From the NCBI GenBank assembly GCA_963920635.1, contig OY987298.1, forward strand, positions 68,097,949 to 68,161,948: a stretch of 64,000 nucleotides of DNA. Direction: 5' to 3'. The position numbers and the translations under genes were made by a program. The notes beneath the pieces are model-generated. The model saw only the letters and a program-made list of their open reading frames with translations, did not search any database and was not told where the DNA came from. This stretch comes from Pseudeuparius sepicola (Eukaryota > Arthropoda > Insecta > Coleoptera > Anthribidae). Below, piece by piece: positions 24,035-36,429 of the stretch; positions within the stretch are counted from its first letter, which is position 1; each line of letters starts with the position of its first letter.

Positions 24035-25432
24035 GGTGTACAATTAATTAGCATCCCTAAACAACTGTTTTCCGAAAGCTCAAAATTTGTGTATAAATAG
24101 TGAATGTAATATTGAGCACGATTTTGACAGTCAGGTAGCAAGATAAAGGGATGAATGGTGTCAGCCCTACAGTATACGTGTCGAAAAAATGAAGTTAGCG
24201 CAAATAATTTCTCAAGGCCGAAATTTTGCAAAACATTTATTCAGGGCCATAGCCAGACAGAAACTTCAGGCAGGGCAAACGACTTTCCTGTCAGGGCAGT
24301 AGGTACATATTTGAGAAGTTAGGGACAGGTACCTACAGGGCGTTACTTTGTCCGTAGGAATACTCTGTTTTCTTTCATAGAGGAGACAAAAGTGTTGTCA
24401 AAGTTCTATTTTATTGTTAATTTTTAACTGACAAAAATCCAGCAGTAATTATCATTAACAACACTGAACACCCTTTTGTGATGTGGAAGTAAAAATAAAA
24501 GTTAGTGCTCGATAGTATCCTATAAATTATCATATTTTTTCAAAGGGCCACATTATGTCTATATTTTTTGCAAATTTTCTGGCCAGTGTAGTAGGTATAG
24601 GTAAATTGAAATTTGTTTGAAGGTGGGGCAATAAAGATTATTGGGTTTTTTAAGCGGGTAATAAAAAGAGTATTTAGAGGTGTCTGCTCACTAAAATGCG
24701 CCGCACGCAAATTTTACATATTGCAGGTGAAGTTTAGTTTAAATTTAATACTAAGTCACTGCTATTATACAAGCAGTCATTTAATAAGGAATTCAAGAAT
24801 TATCAAACGAGTGCTGAGGAAGAAAATTTTCGCTATTATCATACCTTTTTGTATTAGAATTAGAATTTTGAATATTGTTTAAGTCATTGCTGGTCACTTT
24901 TTCTGCAGAACCTTCGGTAGAACCATGCGAGAGATAATGCACTTATGATTTATTCAGTTATCAGATAAATATATTATGGTCTCAATACTGTGGTCTCAGT
25001 AACACACTTGTTAATACCTATATTATGTGTCCTTTTACATATATTATGTTCACAGGTAATGTATACATTCCATTCAGCTGTAAAATAAGTGATGTATACT
25101 GAACACTTAATTACTCAATAAGTTCTAATTGCCATAAGTCTAGCACACTTGTTATACTTACTTCTAATGACTGCTGACTGACAGAGTCCTAATAAAAATG
25201 ATCTGACTGTTTCGTGAATTTTATGGTTTGAATAATTAATGTTTTGCAATTTCAGCCTTGAGAAATCATTTGCGCCAACATTTTTTTGACATGTATGCTG
25301 TAGTGCTATCACCATGCGCCCCTTTATCTTGCTACCTGACTGTTGGATTCGTGCTCTATATAGTATTCCATTCACTATTTATAAGAATATTTTGAGATTT
25401 CGGAAAACAGTTTGAGATGCTAATTAATTTTA
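24035..25432. mobile_element. Inverted-repeat element with ~200-bp arms
   Basis: The arms at 24035-24238 and 25228-25432 are inverted copies sharing CAGTCAGGTAGCAAGATAAA and TTAATTAGCAT. The ~990-bp centre begins CAGGGCCATAGCCAGACAG (hAT-like end sequence) and includes a block similar to one inside the hAT element at about 28380-28420 (ACTAAAATGCGCC). No transposase frame is visible. The family is uncertain: foldback element or remnant of nested hAT insertion. Confidence 0.6.
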
Positions 25433-25499
25433 CATCTTTCCTTGTCTAAGAGTGCAAGAGGGATTGGTCTTGGACCTAGCCATATGATAGAGCTAGTTT

Positions 25500-25718
25500 T
25501 CCTTTCTTATGTTCCGTTAATATTTTAATAATTAATTAAATTAAACATCAGCATAAGCACCATATTATTATAACTGCATTTTCCGTAAACAATGGGGTCA
25601 CGAATCAGGGAACAAGTACCGACCTCGGAGCGCCACCAACTTGAGGAGTGCCAAGTTGTCGCCGCACTGAAACCGCGGCAGGATTATGAACGCCTACGCG
25701 CCATGCTCCATTTATTTA
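25500..25718 (+). repeat. GC-rich 105-bp repeat with upstream leader, copy 4
   Basis: The 5' part (25500-25620) matches 20095-20245. From CCGACCTCGGAGCGCCACCA to TGCTCCATTTAT it matches the 3130-3371 units. The combination suggests these two blocks belong to one longer element of at least 220 bp, with the other copies partial. Confidence 0.6.
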
Positions 25719-25719
25719 G

Positions 25720-26134
25720 AGCTTTATCTAATGAACCAAATTTTTAAAAAAATGTCGAGTGACAGATGAAATGTCTAAAAGAAATAACCTCAAACAGTAA
25801 AAGCACAAACCAAAAACAGCGCAAGTGGCGCCCTCAGTGATATACCTGTGCCCCAGTTAACGTGATAAACCGGATTTTCTCTGCAATTTTAAAGATAAAT
25901 TGATGGTCCAAAAAGTAAAACTTGTGTAAAATTTTCCGAAAAATTCGAATATGACGTCAGACTTAATATACATAGTGTTGTTAAAAAGGTTTTTTCAAAA
26001 ATACCCTTTTCCAAAAAAATCGTGCAGTTGAATTTTAACACGGAATATTAGTAATGAGTATACGGGGAGTAATACAGCATTGTTGGTTCTTATTTCTGAC
26101 TTCCGGTATGGTCAGATTTTTGAAGAACCCTATA
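25720..26134. other. No gene seen
   Basis: AT-rich, with a GGCGCCCTCAGTGATATAC block (about 25830) related to the arm of the 3407-4207 foldback element; probably old mariner-type debris. Confidence 0.35.
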
Positions 26135-26136
26135 TA

Positions 26137-27560
26137 CAGTGTCCTCCAAAAAGTTCGCACCATAGGAGGGAAACTTTTAATTAACATTTTATTTTGAAAT
26201 TTAATTTTGGGGTTACCTTTTGCTTTAAAAAAAGATGAAAAATGGCCCACTCAAACGTGGTCATGTGACTTTCGTTATTTATCAAAAATGACATTTAAAA
26301 AAATATGTCGCCAAAAATGGGTTTATTTGTTAAAATATCAAAAAGTTTTACTTGAAAAAGTTGTTTCTGTTTCAATTTTACGCAAGTGTACCAAATTTGA
26401 ACGCTATACTAAAATATTTAGTTTTTTGCCAATTTTTAATATTTATGAAATTTCTGAAAATTTTAAAAACTCGAAACTTCGTAAAAACTATTTTATATCA
26501 CTAGCTTTATTATTCTATTAATTTTTTATTACTAATTACCGATAAGAATAGGTATTTTTCAAAAGAAAATTATATGTACGCTTTAAAATTCTGTTGTTTG
26601 TTGCAAAGTTGATGTACCCTCTAGGATTTGGAGTATAAATTTAGTTACATTACGTTTCCCAGTTCTAAATTGATGCCAAAATAATAATAAATTAAAATAT
26701 CATCAAACTATTTTACATATCTAAGCTAAATTCTTGACTTTTATGGAACAAATAATTATTACCTGACATTAATCAATATTGATGAGTAGGCCATGGAGAG
26801 AATAGAAGCAATTGTTTTTATTTGACAGTTTGATAACTGCCAAATAAAAACAACTGTCAAATAAAAACAATTGCTTCTGTTCTCTCCATGGCCTACTCAT
26901 CGATATCGATTAATGTGAAATTAAACTTAAAGGTAATAATTATTTGTTCCATAAAAGTCAAGAATTTTGCTTAGATACGTAAAATAGTTTGATGATATTT
27001 TAATTTATTATTAATTTGGAATCAATTTAGAACTGGGAAACGTAATGTAACTAAATTTACACCCCAAATGCTAGACGGTACATCAACTTTGCAACAAAGA
27101 TAACAGAATTTTAAAGCGTAAATATCATTTTCTTTTGAAAAGTACCTATTCTTATCGGTAATTAGTAATAAAAAATTAATAGAATGATAAAGATAGTGAT
27201 ATAAAATAGTTTTTACAAAGTTTCGAGTTTTTAAAATTTTCAGAAATTTCATAAATATTAAAAATTGGCAAAAAACTAAATATTTTAGTAGAGCGTTCAA
27301 ATTTGGTACACTTACGTAAAATTGAAAAACAAACAACTCTTTCAAGTAAAAGCTTTTGATATTTTAACAACTAAACCCATTTTTGGCAATACATATATTT
27401 TTTTAAATGTCATTTTTGACAGATAGCGAAAGTCACATGACCACGTTTGAGTGGGTCATTTTTCATCTTTTTTAAAGCAAAAGGTAACCCCAAAATGAAA
27501 TTTTAAAATAAAATAATTAAAAATTTCCTCCCTATGGTGCGAACTTTTTGGAGGACACTG
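26137..27560. mobile_element. 1.42-kb near-perfect palindromic mariner-type element, TA target duplication
   Basis: The ends CAGTGTCCTCCAAAAAGTTC and its complement (terminating ...GGAGGACACTG) are flanked by TA at 26135-26136 and 27561-27562. The two ~700-bp arms mirror each other over practically their whole length around a centre near 26848 (blocks CCATGGAGAGAATAGAAGCA and its complement). The open frames of 104-107 residues are mirror images in the arms, Lys/Phe/Asn-rich, and match no family I know. The element is almost all terminal repeat. Such elements are mobilised in trans in other genomes; that is inferred here. Confidence 0.85.
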
Positions 27561-27562
27561 TA

Positions 27563-27731
27563 TTTTGTTTTTTTTTTTTTTGTTTCTTTTGTTCTCGCAG
27601 TTCCAACTATATACAGGGTGCGCCGCGAAGTCCGTGCAATAAAAGTATGTGGAGAACCAAGCGGAATCAAAATCTGAACATTTGTATACTTAGGTTATCG
27701 ATCCCGGCCACTTGAACTAAAATATTTTCAA
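27563..27731. other. Mariner-type end in front of the hAT element
   Basis: After a poly-T tract, TATACAGGGTGCGCCGCGAA (about 27609) has the terminal signature of mariner-like elements. A TCCCTGTATATTA block at about 29332, beyond the hAT insertion, could be its other end, but the two ends do not match further inward. Confidence 0.4.
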
Positions 27732-27978
27732 CTTTCTGCCAGTAGCGTGCCGTGGGTAACAGGGCGGAGGGGGCGAGCTATTTTAAGGGCGCCAAAAAAA
27801 AGTCGTACTTTTTTTTGTTTTAACAAAGTAAACAAAATATATAATATTTTACGAGTTAGGTAAACTTATAAACAAAAAATAACACGGCCTACTTAACTAA
27901 ATTCTTGTTTTTACAGATTTAAGTTTGTCTTATCATAATCGATTAATTTCACTGTTAATGACTAGAACTAGTAATGAT

Positions 27979-28822
27979 CAGCGCCGGTTTTAGCTTGACT
28001 ACCGCCGGGTGCTAAGTTTAAAAAACGCGATATATTTCCTCTAAATTTTTTACTTTTGCCCAGAAAACTAAACTTTTTAGTTGGGAGCTAGTCAGAAATA
28101 AAAAAAAATACAAATTGAATCTTTGTGGTACAAAATTGCGCCGCAGGAGAAAATTTTTCAAATATTCAAGGTCAAACAGTTTAAATTAACGAAAATAAAT
28201 TCCAAGCATATTCTTGTTAACTGGTTTTTGTTTTTTTTTTGTTCACTATGACTCATAACATTTGTAGCCAAGAAGTCCTACTCAATCTTCTTTTATAGAG
28301 CAACTGTGACCATTAGAAATTTCGAAATTTGTTTTAGTGTGAGCCTATAAAAATCATTGCTTTTTAAACCGGCTATACAAAAGAAAGCAGAGGTGTTTGG
28401 TTACTAAAATGCGCCCTAGGCTACCTAGTTAGCTACTTGACAGTAATAAGTATATTTTTCAATAAATGTATCTGTGTTACACATTATTACATGACAATTT
28501 TCCAATTTATATTCAATCAATGAATCAATGTTGTATATTCTGCGTTTAGGATATTTTCACTTAGAAATTTTTATTTTCGTCCAAAAATCCAGGGGGAGTA
28601 AAATCTTCAACGTACAGATGAATAAGATGACGAATAGGAGAACGTTTCAGGTGTTATGTTTGCAGACAATTGCAGACGACGATCAAAATGAAGGTGTCGC
28701 GTCGTGAGTGACATAGCAACAAAATGTGATTTATTTTTAGTTATTAAACCAACTTATACCGACTCTTAAAATTAACCGCCGGATGCTATTAGCGCCCTGA
28801 CACCCCCCTAAAACCGGCGCTG
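27979..28822. mobile_element. hAT-type MITE nested in another hAT element
   Basis: The ends CAGCGCCGGTTTTAG and CTAAAACCGGCGCTG form the terminal repeats. The flanking 8-mers are GTAATGAT (27971-27978) and GTAATAAT (28823-28830), one mismatch. The 844-bp interior shows no open transposase frame. Its terminal repeat differs from that of the enclosing element, so it is a distinct family that inserted later. Confidence 0.85.
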
Positions 28823-28889
28823 GTAATAATAAGTTATTTGTCCTTTCCTGAGTCATTGAACACCATTGGAAATTCAAAATTTTATTTAA

Positions 28890-29100
28890 CCTGCTAACTG
28901 CTAAACGACCTTTCTGCTCCAGGGCAGTTGCAAAGTATGGTGGAAAATATTTTTAACAAAACAGTGAGAGCAGGAGAGCCAACGGTGAGTGATGAACTTG
29001 CGAGGTGGAGGTAATGTTGACTCGAAGAGCGAGGAAAGACTGAAAGAGGAAAGTCAAGAGTGGCGGCGCAGCAACCGTTGCCAACCGTTCTTTTAAAGGA
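28890..29100 (-). pseudogene. hAT transposase C-terminal dimerisation fragment
   Basis: The frame contains LLKIFSTILCNCPGAERSFS, the conserved hAT C-terminal dimerisation signature (hydrophobic helix, then AERSFS). The N-terminal BED finger and the catalytic core are missing, and the frame closes after RSFSS. It belongs to the 27740-29272 element, close to its right end. Non-functional remnant. Confidence 0.7.
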
Positions 29101-29280
29101 AATAGGTATTTGCCGGGGATAACGCAGAAATAATACAAATAATAGACCATAATATTGTCGTGATTTTACGTTCAATTTTGCAATTGCATTAGAGCACAAA
29201 GGGCGGGTTAGAGCTGAGGGCGGGGGGGGGGGGGCACAGGCCCCCCCGTGCCCCCCCTACGGCACGCTACTGCTTTCTGC

Positions 29281-30149
29281 AACTTCTGGTTATACCGGAA
29301 GTTCACGGCAATTTCCTTATTTCAAATAGAATTCCCTGTATATTATTACACATTCGGATTCCTTACTAAATTTTAATGTCAGGTTGTCTAACAAACTGCA
29401 TACTTAAACCTCATAGTTTCTGACCTCAGACAAATAATAAACGTGGACTAATAATTCAATACAATACAGACCCTACCAAGATAAAAATGTTTAGTAACAT
29501 TATTGGTCCGAGTTAGTAATAGAAATCTAAAACAAAACAATGCAATGATTGCACCATTGCCAAACTTCTTCATAAGTAAATTTATCTTGTACTTACGCAA
29601 TAAATGTATAACCAACGTTAAAAAACATCAATTTGGAATAATTAGTTGATATCTACAATCTACATACAGGGTGACCGTATTTCGAGTCTATGCATGGAGA
29701 TCTTGGTTATCTTGTCACGTCAAAGTGTCATTTCACTTTGACGTGACATGATCTTTGAGAAAGGAGGAAGATATATTCTCCGAAAGCTCAGGAAACAAAT
29801 TTGTTGAAGTTAGTTCAAAGTTTAGTTCATTTACTGTTAAGAATTTATTAATTTTCCAGGCAACTTGAAAAAGTTGTAACCAGTTTGGTGGCGAAAAACC
29901 CAATTAAAATTCAGTGGATCTGCTTACGCCACAAATAAATTTTAGAAAAAAAATACTGATGAAGTTAAATTTGTAGAATTCTAATTTCGAGCAAAAAATT
30001 TAGTTTACATAAAGAATTCCTAGTCCAAAGTATTGTGTCCGTATTGTCAACTTCTCCAGATATAGATTTAAATTTAGAAGATACTATTCGTTCTTAATTT
30101 GAAGAATGTTATTTCAATGTTAATACAGTTTCTGAGATTATACAGAAAG
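29281..30149. other. Stretch with perfect 15-bp hairpin; possible BEL/Pao leader
   Basis: TGTCACGTCAAAGTG (29713-29727) pairs perfectly with 29734-29748 around a 6-nt loop. A mariner-like TACAGGGTGACC end lies at about 29663. The 29880-30149 segment (TTTGGTGGCGAAAAACCC) may be the primer-binding/leader part of the BEL/Pao element downstream; I could not identify a 5' LTR. Confidence 0.4.
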
Positions 30150-32560
30150 AAACTGTTTCGGATCTAATGTGATGTTGCCAAAAATTTCTTTGCCCTCTTT
30201 TAATGGAGATTTAAAAACATGGCCTAGCTTCATTGGTTTTTATAATAGTCTAATTCACAACAATTCAAAATTATCTAAAAAAAAAAAAATTCCAATATCT
30301 AGTTTCGAGTTTGTCTGAAGATGCTTCTTCTGTAATAAGAGCGCTACCAGTCATTGCAGACAACTATGGCATAGCTTATACCTCTCTAATTGCAACATAC
30401 CAAAATAAGATAATGTTAGCTAATGCTTATTGCAAAGTGGTTGTTAATTATTGTCCTAGAATTGTTGAAGCTTCTTCACAGGATTTAAGAAATGTGATCA
30501 ATATATTTATTGAAAATGTGTCAGCTTTGAAAGTTTTAGAATTTCCGACAGGCCATTGGGATTTTGTTTTATTTAGCATTCTTTTAGAAAAATTAGATGA
30601 AGATGCAATTATTATGAAATTTGAATTGGAACATTGTGAAGTTGATTTCATTTCTAGAAAGTCGATGCAAAGCTTTAGCTTCTTTTTTACTGCGGAAAGT
30701 TGTTTCAGACACTTGTTATACAAAAAGGGTGGTTAAAAGCAATGCACCAAACTTTAAAAAGCCACACTTAAGCTTTATGGTAGCTACTTCCAGTAATAAT
30801 TTGAAGTGTGTTTTATGCAAAAAGTCTCATTCTATTTTCAGGAATGTTACAATGTAATAAAAGAATATCGTCTGTGTGTCAATTGTAACGACTGTAACTT
30901 CTAATAATAGCAACAACAATCCTAATCCTAATAATATTCTTTTAGCAAATTCATCTTCCAGGACTTCTTCGCAAGGCAATGATCCATCTTCTACTAACCC
31001 ATAACTTACATTTATTACAAATTCCATATTACCGAACACACTATTATCTACGGCACTAATAGCAGTCTTAGATGCGTATGGTAAAACGCATAAAATCTGT
31101 GTTGTGATTGACCCTGGTAGTATGTCTCAGTTATTACGGAAAAGTGTTTTAATCGTCTTAGATCTGCCTTTAATGTTCCTATGTATGGCTTAGGTCACTG
31201 TTTCGTAGCTGCTTCAAAAGGATTTGCAAACATTCAGTTTCATGGAATTTGCAAAGATAAAAGTCCCTATGATAATACAGTCTTGATTGTTCCTAAAATT
31301 TCCGAAAATTTATCATGTTTCCATTTCAAAAATCGCAATTGACCGCATATACAGGGTTTGTCTCTTGCTGATCCAGATTTCAATAACCCAGCACCTGTTG
31401 AATTGCTTGTAGGAGCAGACGTTTATGGTCTTATTTTAAGAGCCATCAGTCAGACAACTAGATGAACTTATTGCTCTGGAAACTTGCCAAGGGTGGATTT
31501 TGACTGGAAAAATTCATTGTTTATTCAAAAGCTCTCCTTTTTATTGATACACCCATTTCTTTGTTTGAGGATACTATGCAAGTAATTGATTCTTCAATTA
31601 AGAGGGTTTGGGAGTTAGAAGAAGTTCCTCAAATTCCTAAATTTTATCTTCTGAAGATGAACATTGTGAAAGGTCCTTTGTGCAAACGCATTTTAGAGAT
31701 GATACAGGGTGATTTAATGTATTCTTACAATGCGCGTTTAGGAGCCTCTCTTTGTTAATTCACGGTCAATTGCTTTGCGGCTTTATTTTTCTTTGGAACG
31801 TCGTTTATTGCGTGATCCGTCCCTTCATAATTCTTATTCCGAATTTATCGTAGATTATACTCAAATGCAAAAATGTTACTATATTCCTTATCACAGTATT
31901 ATTAGGCCATCAAGTACCACCACTAAGTTGAGGTTAGTATTTTACGCATCCACCAAAAATAGAGAATTTTCTTTAAAGGACCATCTTCTAACTAGTCCAA
32001 AACTGTATAAAAATTTGTATACAATTCTTCTCAATTTTCGCATTCATCCTATAGTTTTTACTTCAGATATAAAACAAATATATCGTCAAATAAAGGTTGT
32101 GCCTGATCATAAAGATCATTAATGAATTTTGTGGAGATTTTCAAAAGATGAACCAATTCAGGACTATCGTATTAGTGTTGTTACTTTTGGCATGAACTGT
32201 TCGCCTCATCTGGCTTTAAGATGCATTGATGCACCTTTGACACTTTTCGCTAAGTTGTTAATGCAGCACTATTATGGTCAAGAAAAATTGATTGGGATCA
32301 AATTCCTGCTGAACATATTATTAAAAAATGGACTCAGTATAATGAAGAAGTCTAATTTCTTTCTTCTGTACAAATTCCACGACAACTTTATCATTTGACT
32401 TCTGAAAAAATATAAAGTACTTCACTTCCATGTTCATCTTGGCCTAATTTTGAAGCTTGTTCTGAGGAAATTCCTCTTGATTTGCTTGAAGAAAAAACAT
32501 TGTTTTAATATCAACTTCAACTCATGAAGCATTTGATATTATTTTTGGTAAAAATCAGGA
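30150..32560 (+). pseudogene. BEL/Pao retrotransposon remnant (gag, protease, RT; broken)
   Basis: The frames read in order, with stops and frameshifts between them. The first (about 30170-30736) has the BEL/Pao gag signature LPSFNGDLKTWPSF plus HNN and SLSEDASSVIRALPV. A CCHC/protease-like stretch follows, with VVIDPGS (about 31105), a variant of the aspartic protease DSG motif. Then comes reverse transcriptase (31775-32400): LRLVFYAST, SDIKQIYRQIKV (the BEL/Pao form of motif A, normally DIEKMYRQI) and ILWRF after an in-frame stop. RNase H, integrase and both LTRs are not recognisable. It looks like a dead copy with deleted 3' half. Codon use is as AT-rich as the flanks. Confidence 0.8.
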
Positions 32561-33289
32561 CCTTCCTTTGTTCTCCGGGGACCAAAATCGCATACCACCT
32601 TTCTCCTCTTCAGTATTTGATAATATTATATAGCTTTATCTGTGGTGGTGCTCAGTCTTTTCTCTTCATATGGATTCTTACTAAAATATCATTAATTCAA
32701 ATGACGTGCATATCTCTTCCGAGATTCAAATGTTATCTTCCACTTTTCTGCCCGGTCAATATTTTCATATTTCACTTCTCCAACCTTTGTTTGGGAGCCC
32801 TCCCCCATCTGCAGCCTCGAGAATCACAGTACACGACACGTGGACACCGCCATTCTGTCGCCGGACACTAACTGGTTCTCCCGATCCGCACGCCACGACA
32901 GTCGAGAGAGGACTCCTGAGGTTGTGTTTTAATCACCTCTGGATTAGACGCACTGTGAGACGCGCACGAGATCAATTTGGCTTTTGCCACAAAATATCAT
33001 AAGTCAGGTAAATTTTCTTCTTCTTCAGTCTTCACAAATCTCAAATAGAAACATATCGATATTGCCGTAAATCGTGTCAACATCGCAAAACAGTAGCTAA
33101 TCAGCGTTTTGGGCTCGTGACGTCATGGGCCCAAGGAATTTGAATTTCAAAAACATTTTTAGGGCATTTTCCGTCCGAAAAAAATCGGAAAAAAATATTT
33201 TTGTGTTTTATTTACTATTAAGATTCATAAGCAAAAATAAAAAAGGTGTGAAACAGGCCCATTATTGTAATTCATCTAGGGAGTCCACT
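32561..33289. other. Sequence after the BEL/Pao remnant
   Basis: The GC-richer block 32800-33000 may be the end of the BEL/Pao element or another insertion. A TTTTAGGGCATTTTCCGTCC block follows. I recognise no gene and found no LTR partner. Confidence 0.3.
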
Positions 33290-33495
33290 TTTAAAAACAT
33301 ACAAATCCATAAAATCTCTATTTTTTGTAATAATGGCCTGGACTTTTTTGTTTCAAAGATCTTCAGAAACCGCTTCTTTTGATCTTCCTAGCATTTTCGA
33401 AAAGCAAATCCCGGCCGGCTACGATTGTTTTTATAACCCCGATTTTTCACGAAAACCATTTAGCAATTTTTTTTATTTAACGCCCGACCCAACAG
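33290..33495 (+). repeat. Mariner-type end repeat, copy 3
   Basis: Same orientation as 10668-10890: GTCCACTTTTAAAAACATAC through ACGAAAACCATTTAGCAATT. Most diverged of the three copies. Confidence 0.6.
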
Positions 33496-34189
33496 TGGTA
33501 ATCAGGACACTTCAGAACCCTCATATACCAAATTTGCACAAAAAAATATACAGGGATTTCCATTCGGCAGGATACCAAAGTTAACCAAAATAGGAATTTT
33601 AAAGGCATCTGGCGAGTCAAGTGTGCCATGGAATATCCTCAAAAGAGTTGGCTGGACAACAGGTCCACTCAGTGTTGATGTGCAGTACAAAAATGTACAG
33701 GGTATTTTTGTACTGTGAAGAGTGCTCTGGAACTATTGAAACAATATTAATAAACACCAAAGTAATTTATTTTTTTTACAAATTGCCGACCAACAAATAT
33801 AAAAACAATTTAAATTATTGGACCTTTCTCAGCAAATTCAGGCGAGTGGTATGCCCCTATTTTGATGCATAGAAAATCAAGTTGACCTCTCATCGAAAGT
33901 CGCCTGTTTGACACCTAGTGGAACCGATTTGTCAAGTCATTGGGAACAAAAAACCTTTATAACAATTTTTTGTCCGAGTGGCACATTATTTGTTATTAAC
34001 AAGAAACTGTCAAACTAAAACAAATGAAAAAACCGCTCCAAAAATAACTTCATTAGGTAAATTGGGCAAAATAAACACTTTTTGTCTCTTGATATTTTTT
34101 CGAAAAATGCACTTTTTCCGATCTACGGGTGATTAAAAGTGCAAAAATGGCTAAAAGTGGTCAACTTTGAAAAATCATATCTCAGCTTC
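33496..34189. other. No gene seen
   Basis: Sequence reminiscent of mariner subterminal regions (TACAGGGTATTTTTGTACTG near 33697). No reading frame is conserved. Confidence 0.35.
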
Positions 34190-35365
34190 TACCAAAGCTT
34201 TCGGACTGTTCGAAAGCGCAAAATAATCCTAGAGGCCACTTTTTGTTTTACCCATTAAATTTGCAGTTGAATTTGCATTAAATTATCCAGTTTTGATCAA
34301 CAGGTTGCAGTATCTTACAATAAGTATATTCACAAAGAAAAACTTATGTTTATATAATAAATTATTAAGAAAATGGATTCAATTAATAATTGCATCAAAT
34401 ATTAACATTTTATTAAATAATTTCCATTATTTTATATATTATCTTCAGTCTCATTTTCCTCTGTCTATAATTTATTATCATTAAGTCCATTCTTCGCATT
34501 TTTGCATTGTATAGAACAAGTGCAAAGCTCGCAACATTTGAATCCTTGTGAGAAGCAGGAACAAATTATCTAGTACGTTGTGTCCTACCACTACACGAAC
34601 CAATAAATTTTTGCAAAAATTCTGACGGATTCCAACTTTTAAGCATAATATTTTCCAAATGCTTTGATATTGAGGTCAATTATTAGAAATTGGCTAATCT
34701 ACATGTTAGGAAAGTATCAGTTCACTGGAAATGGAATCTGCTTGTTTTTGGAGTCTGAAGTTAGAGTCCATTTGACAGGTATTGTTAAGGAGCTTTCTGT
34801 TGTGGCACTATATTTTCTGTGATACGATTCATTTAATTACTAGAATATTACAAATAAAAAGAATAAAATTACCTACTATCTTACATCAACTGTCATTTTA
34901 TTGACACATTACAATAATGAATTAATCACTATCACTGCATGAAGTTGATATATATCAGACGCGAAATAATCAGTTATCTCTTAAAAATATATATAAAGCT
35001 TGTCAAACATGCATCGACCATCATTTGTTTTGTTAACAAGTTAAAACAAATGAATAGAGCGCCTATTTCAAATGTTGTTATTTTTTTAACGTTTTTAATT
35101 TTTGATTGTAATATGCTCAAATTTATGAACAAAGCTTTTTTTATAACTAGAGTTAGAAAATATTACGTTCAATCTATGAAAAAAGTTGTAGGTCGTTTTT
35201 CGTCAGCTTTATTATATTTTAACCCCCTCCAACGAAACTGGATAATTGAATGCAAATTCAACTGCAAATTTAACGGGTAAAACAAAAAGTGGCCTAGATG
35301 AAAAAAATACCACATGAAAGTACAAGTGTCGAGGATCATTTTGCGCTTTCGAAGGGTCCTGACAA
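34190..35365. mobile_element. Inverted-repeat element with ~110-135-bp arms
   Basis: The arms at 34190-34302 and 35230-35365 share CGAAAGCGCAAAATAATCCT, CACTTTTTGTTTTACCC and AATTTGCAGTTGAATTTGCA in opposite orientation. The right arm has a ~25-bp extra segment. The 930-bp centre is AT-rich; its 113-residue open frame matches nothing I recognise. Ends and family are uncertain. Confidence 0.6.
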
Positions 35366-36429
35366 TGTTGTTGTTATTGAAAGAAACTGTTCTTTAAATT
35401 CCCAGTAGCAATCGTCCCCAAAATACATCGCATTGTCTGTCAATTTTCTGTCTTTTTTTTTAAATACGACCATAAGCATTTGTTGTTGTTGTTACCAACT
35501 GAATTTCCAGTGCCAATTTGGGAATAAATTTAAATGAAAGCTAGATACAACCTGTTTAGTACACAAATTACATTCAATTTGAAACATTCTAAAATTAATT
35601 CATATTTTAAAGGCGATTGCGCATAATTCACAAAGGTTTCATATTCAAAAAAGCATCAAAAATGCAAAGTTGAAAATTTCAAGGGTGAATATATTCCATC
35701 TGTATAACGGTGTAATAGGAAAAATAGATTAGATTGCAAAAATCATCACATCTAAAAAGTACTTAATGTCATATACAACTTTTATACGAAACTTTTTTTA
35801 ACCCCAAAAATTAAGAAGGTGACATACACTCAATCACCTTGTACAAAATCTCTGTAAAATAAAGTAAACCAAGAAAAATGTATGCTAAGTATGCACACTT
35901 GGCAACATGCAGTGTACCTTACAGAATTTTCTGTTTTAGCTTTAGCCAATATAAAAAGTTCTACTGTTTACAAATTTTAAACAATTAGCATGTTTATTTT
36001 CGAGTTAAAAAACTTGATCCCTGATTAAATATTTTGTATGGCTCAAAGACTCACCTTGTATGAGCCAAATTGATCGTTTTTTTTAATGTAATTTATTAAA
36101 TTTCTCTCGGAATGACAATAATTAAATAAATAAATTTACTTTGTGTTGCACTTTACATACATATAAAATACTCTTGTACAAATATCAAGTAAAATTGTTA
36201 TTGCATATTAACGTACTTGTATCCTTAATTAAAAAATAAATACATTAACGATGATACAGCAATCATTACTATTATAGTCATAATTAATGGATATTTGTTT
36301 AGCACAATTTTTTTTGAAACTAAGTGGTATTAAAAATGTTGTTTGTTCACAACTATGTAAAAATGAAGTATGGTGTGTTAAGTTATTATTGCTGATGTTT
36401 GTCAACACTTCTTAAGATAAATTTGAGCA
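35366..36429. other. No feature seen
   Basis: AT-rich intron-like sequence. No repeat pair or splice-flanked frame was identified. Confidence 0.4.

Larger units (their letters stand above)
27740..29272. mobile_element. hAT element, 1533 bp, perfect 8-bp target duplication
   Basis: The terminal repeats CAGTAGCGTGCCGT at the left and its complement ACGGCACGCTACTG at the right are flanked by a perfect 8-bp duplication CTTTCTGC (27732-27739, 29273-29280). Eight-base duplications and CAG..CTG-type ends are the hallmark of hAT transposons. The right half contains a fragment of the hAT dimerisation domain on the - strand. A second hAT-type MITE is nested inside (27979-28822). G and C homopolymers lie just inside the right end (13 G at 29222-29234). 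Confidence 0.9.

Noticed and set aside
26207..27370. 104- and 107-residue open frames in the 1.4-kb palindrome
   Set aside because: They are mirror images of the same arm sequence, compositionally biased, and lack any recognisable domain.
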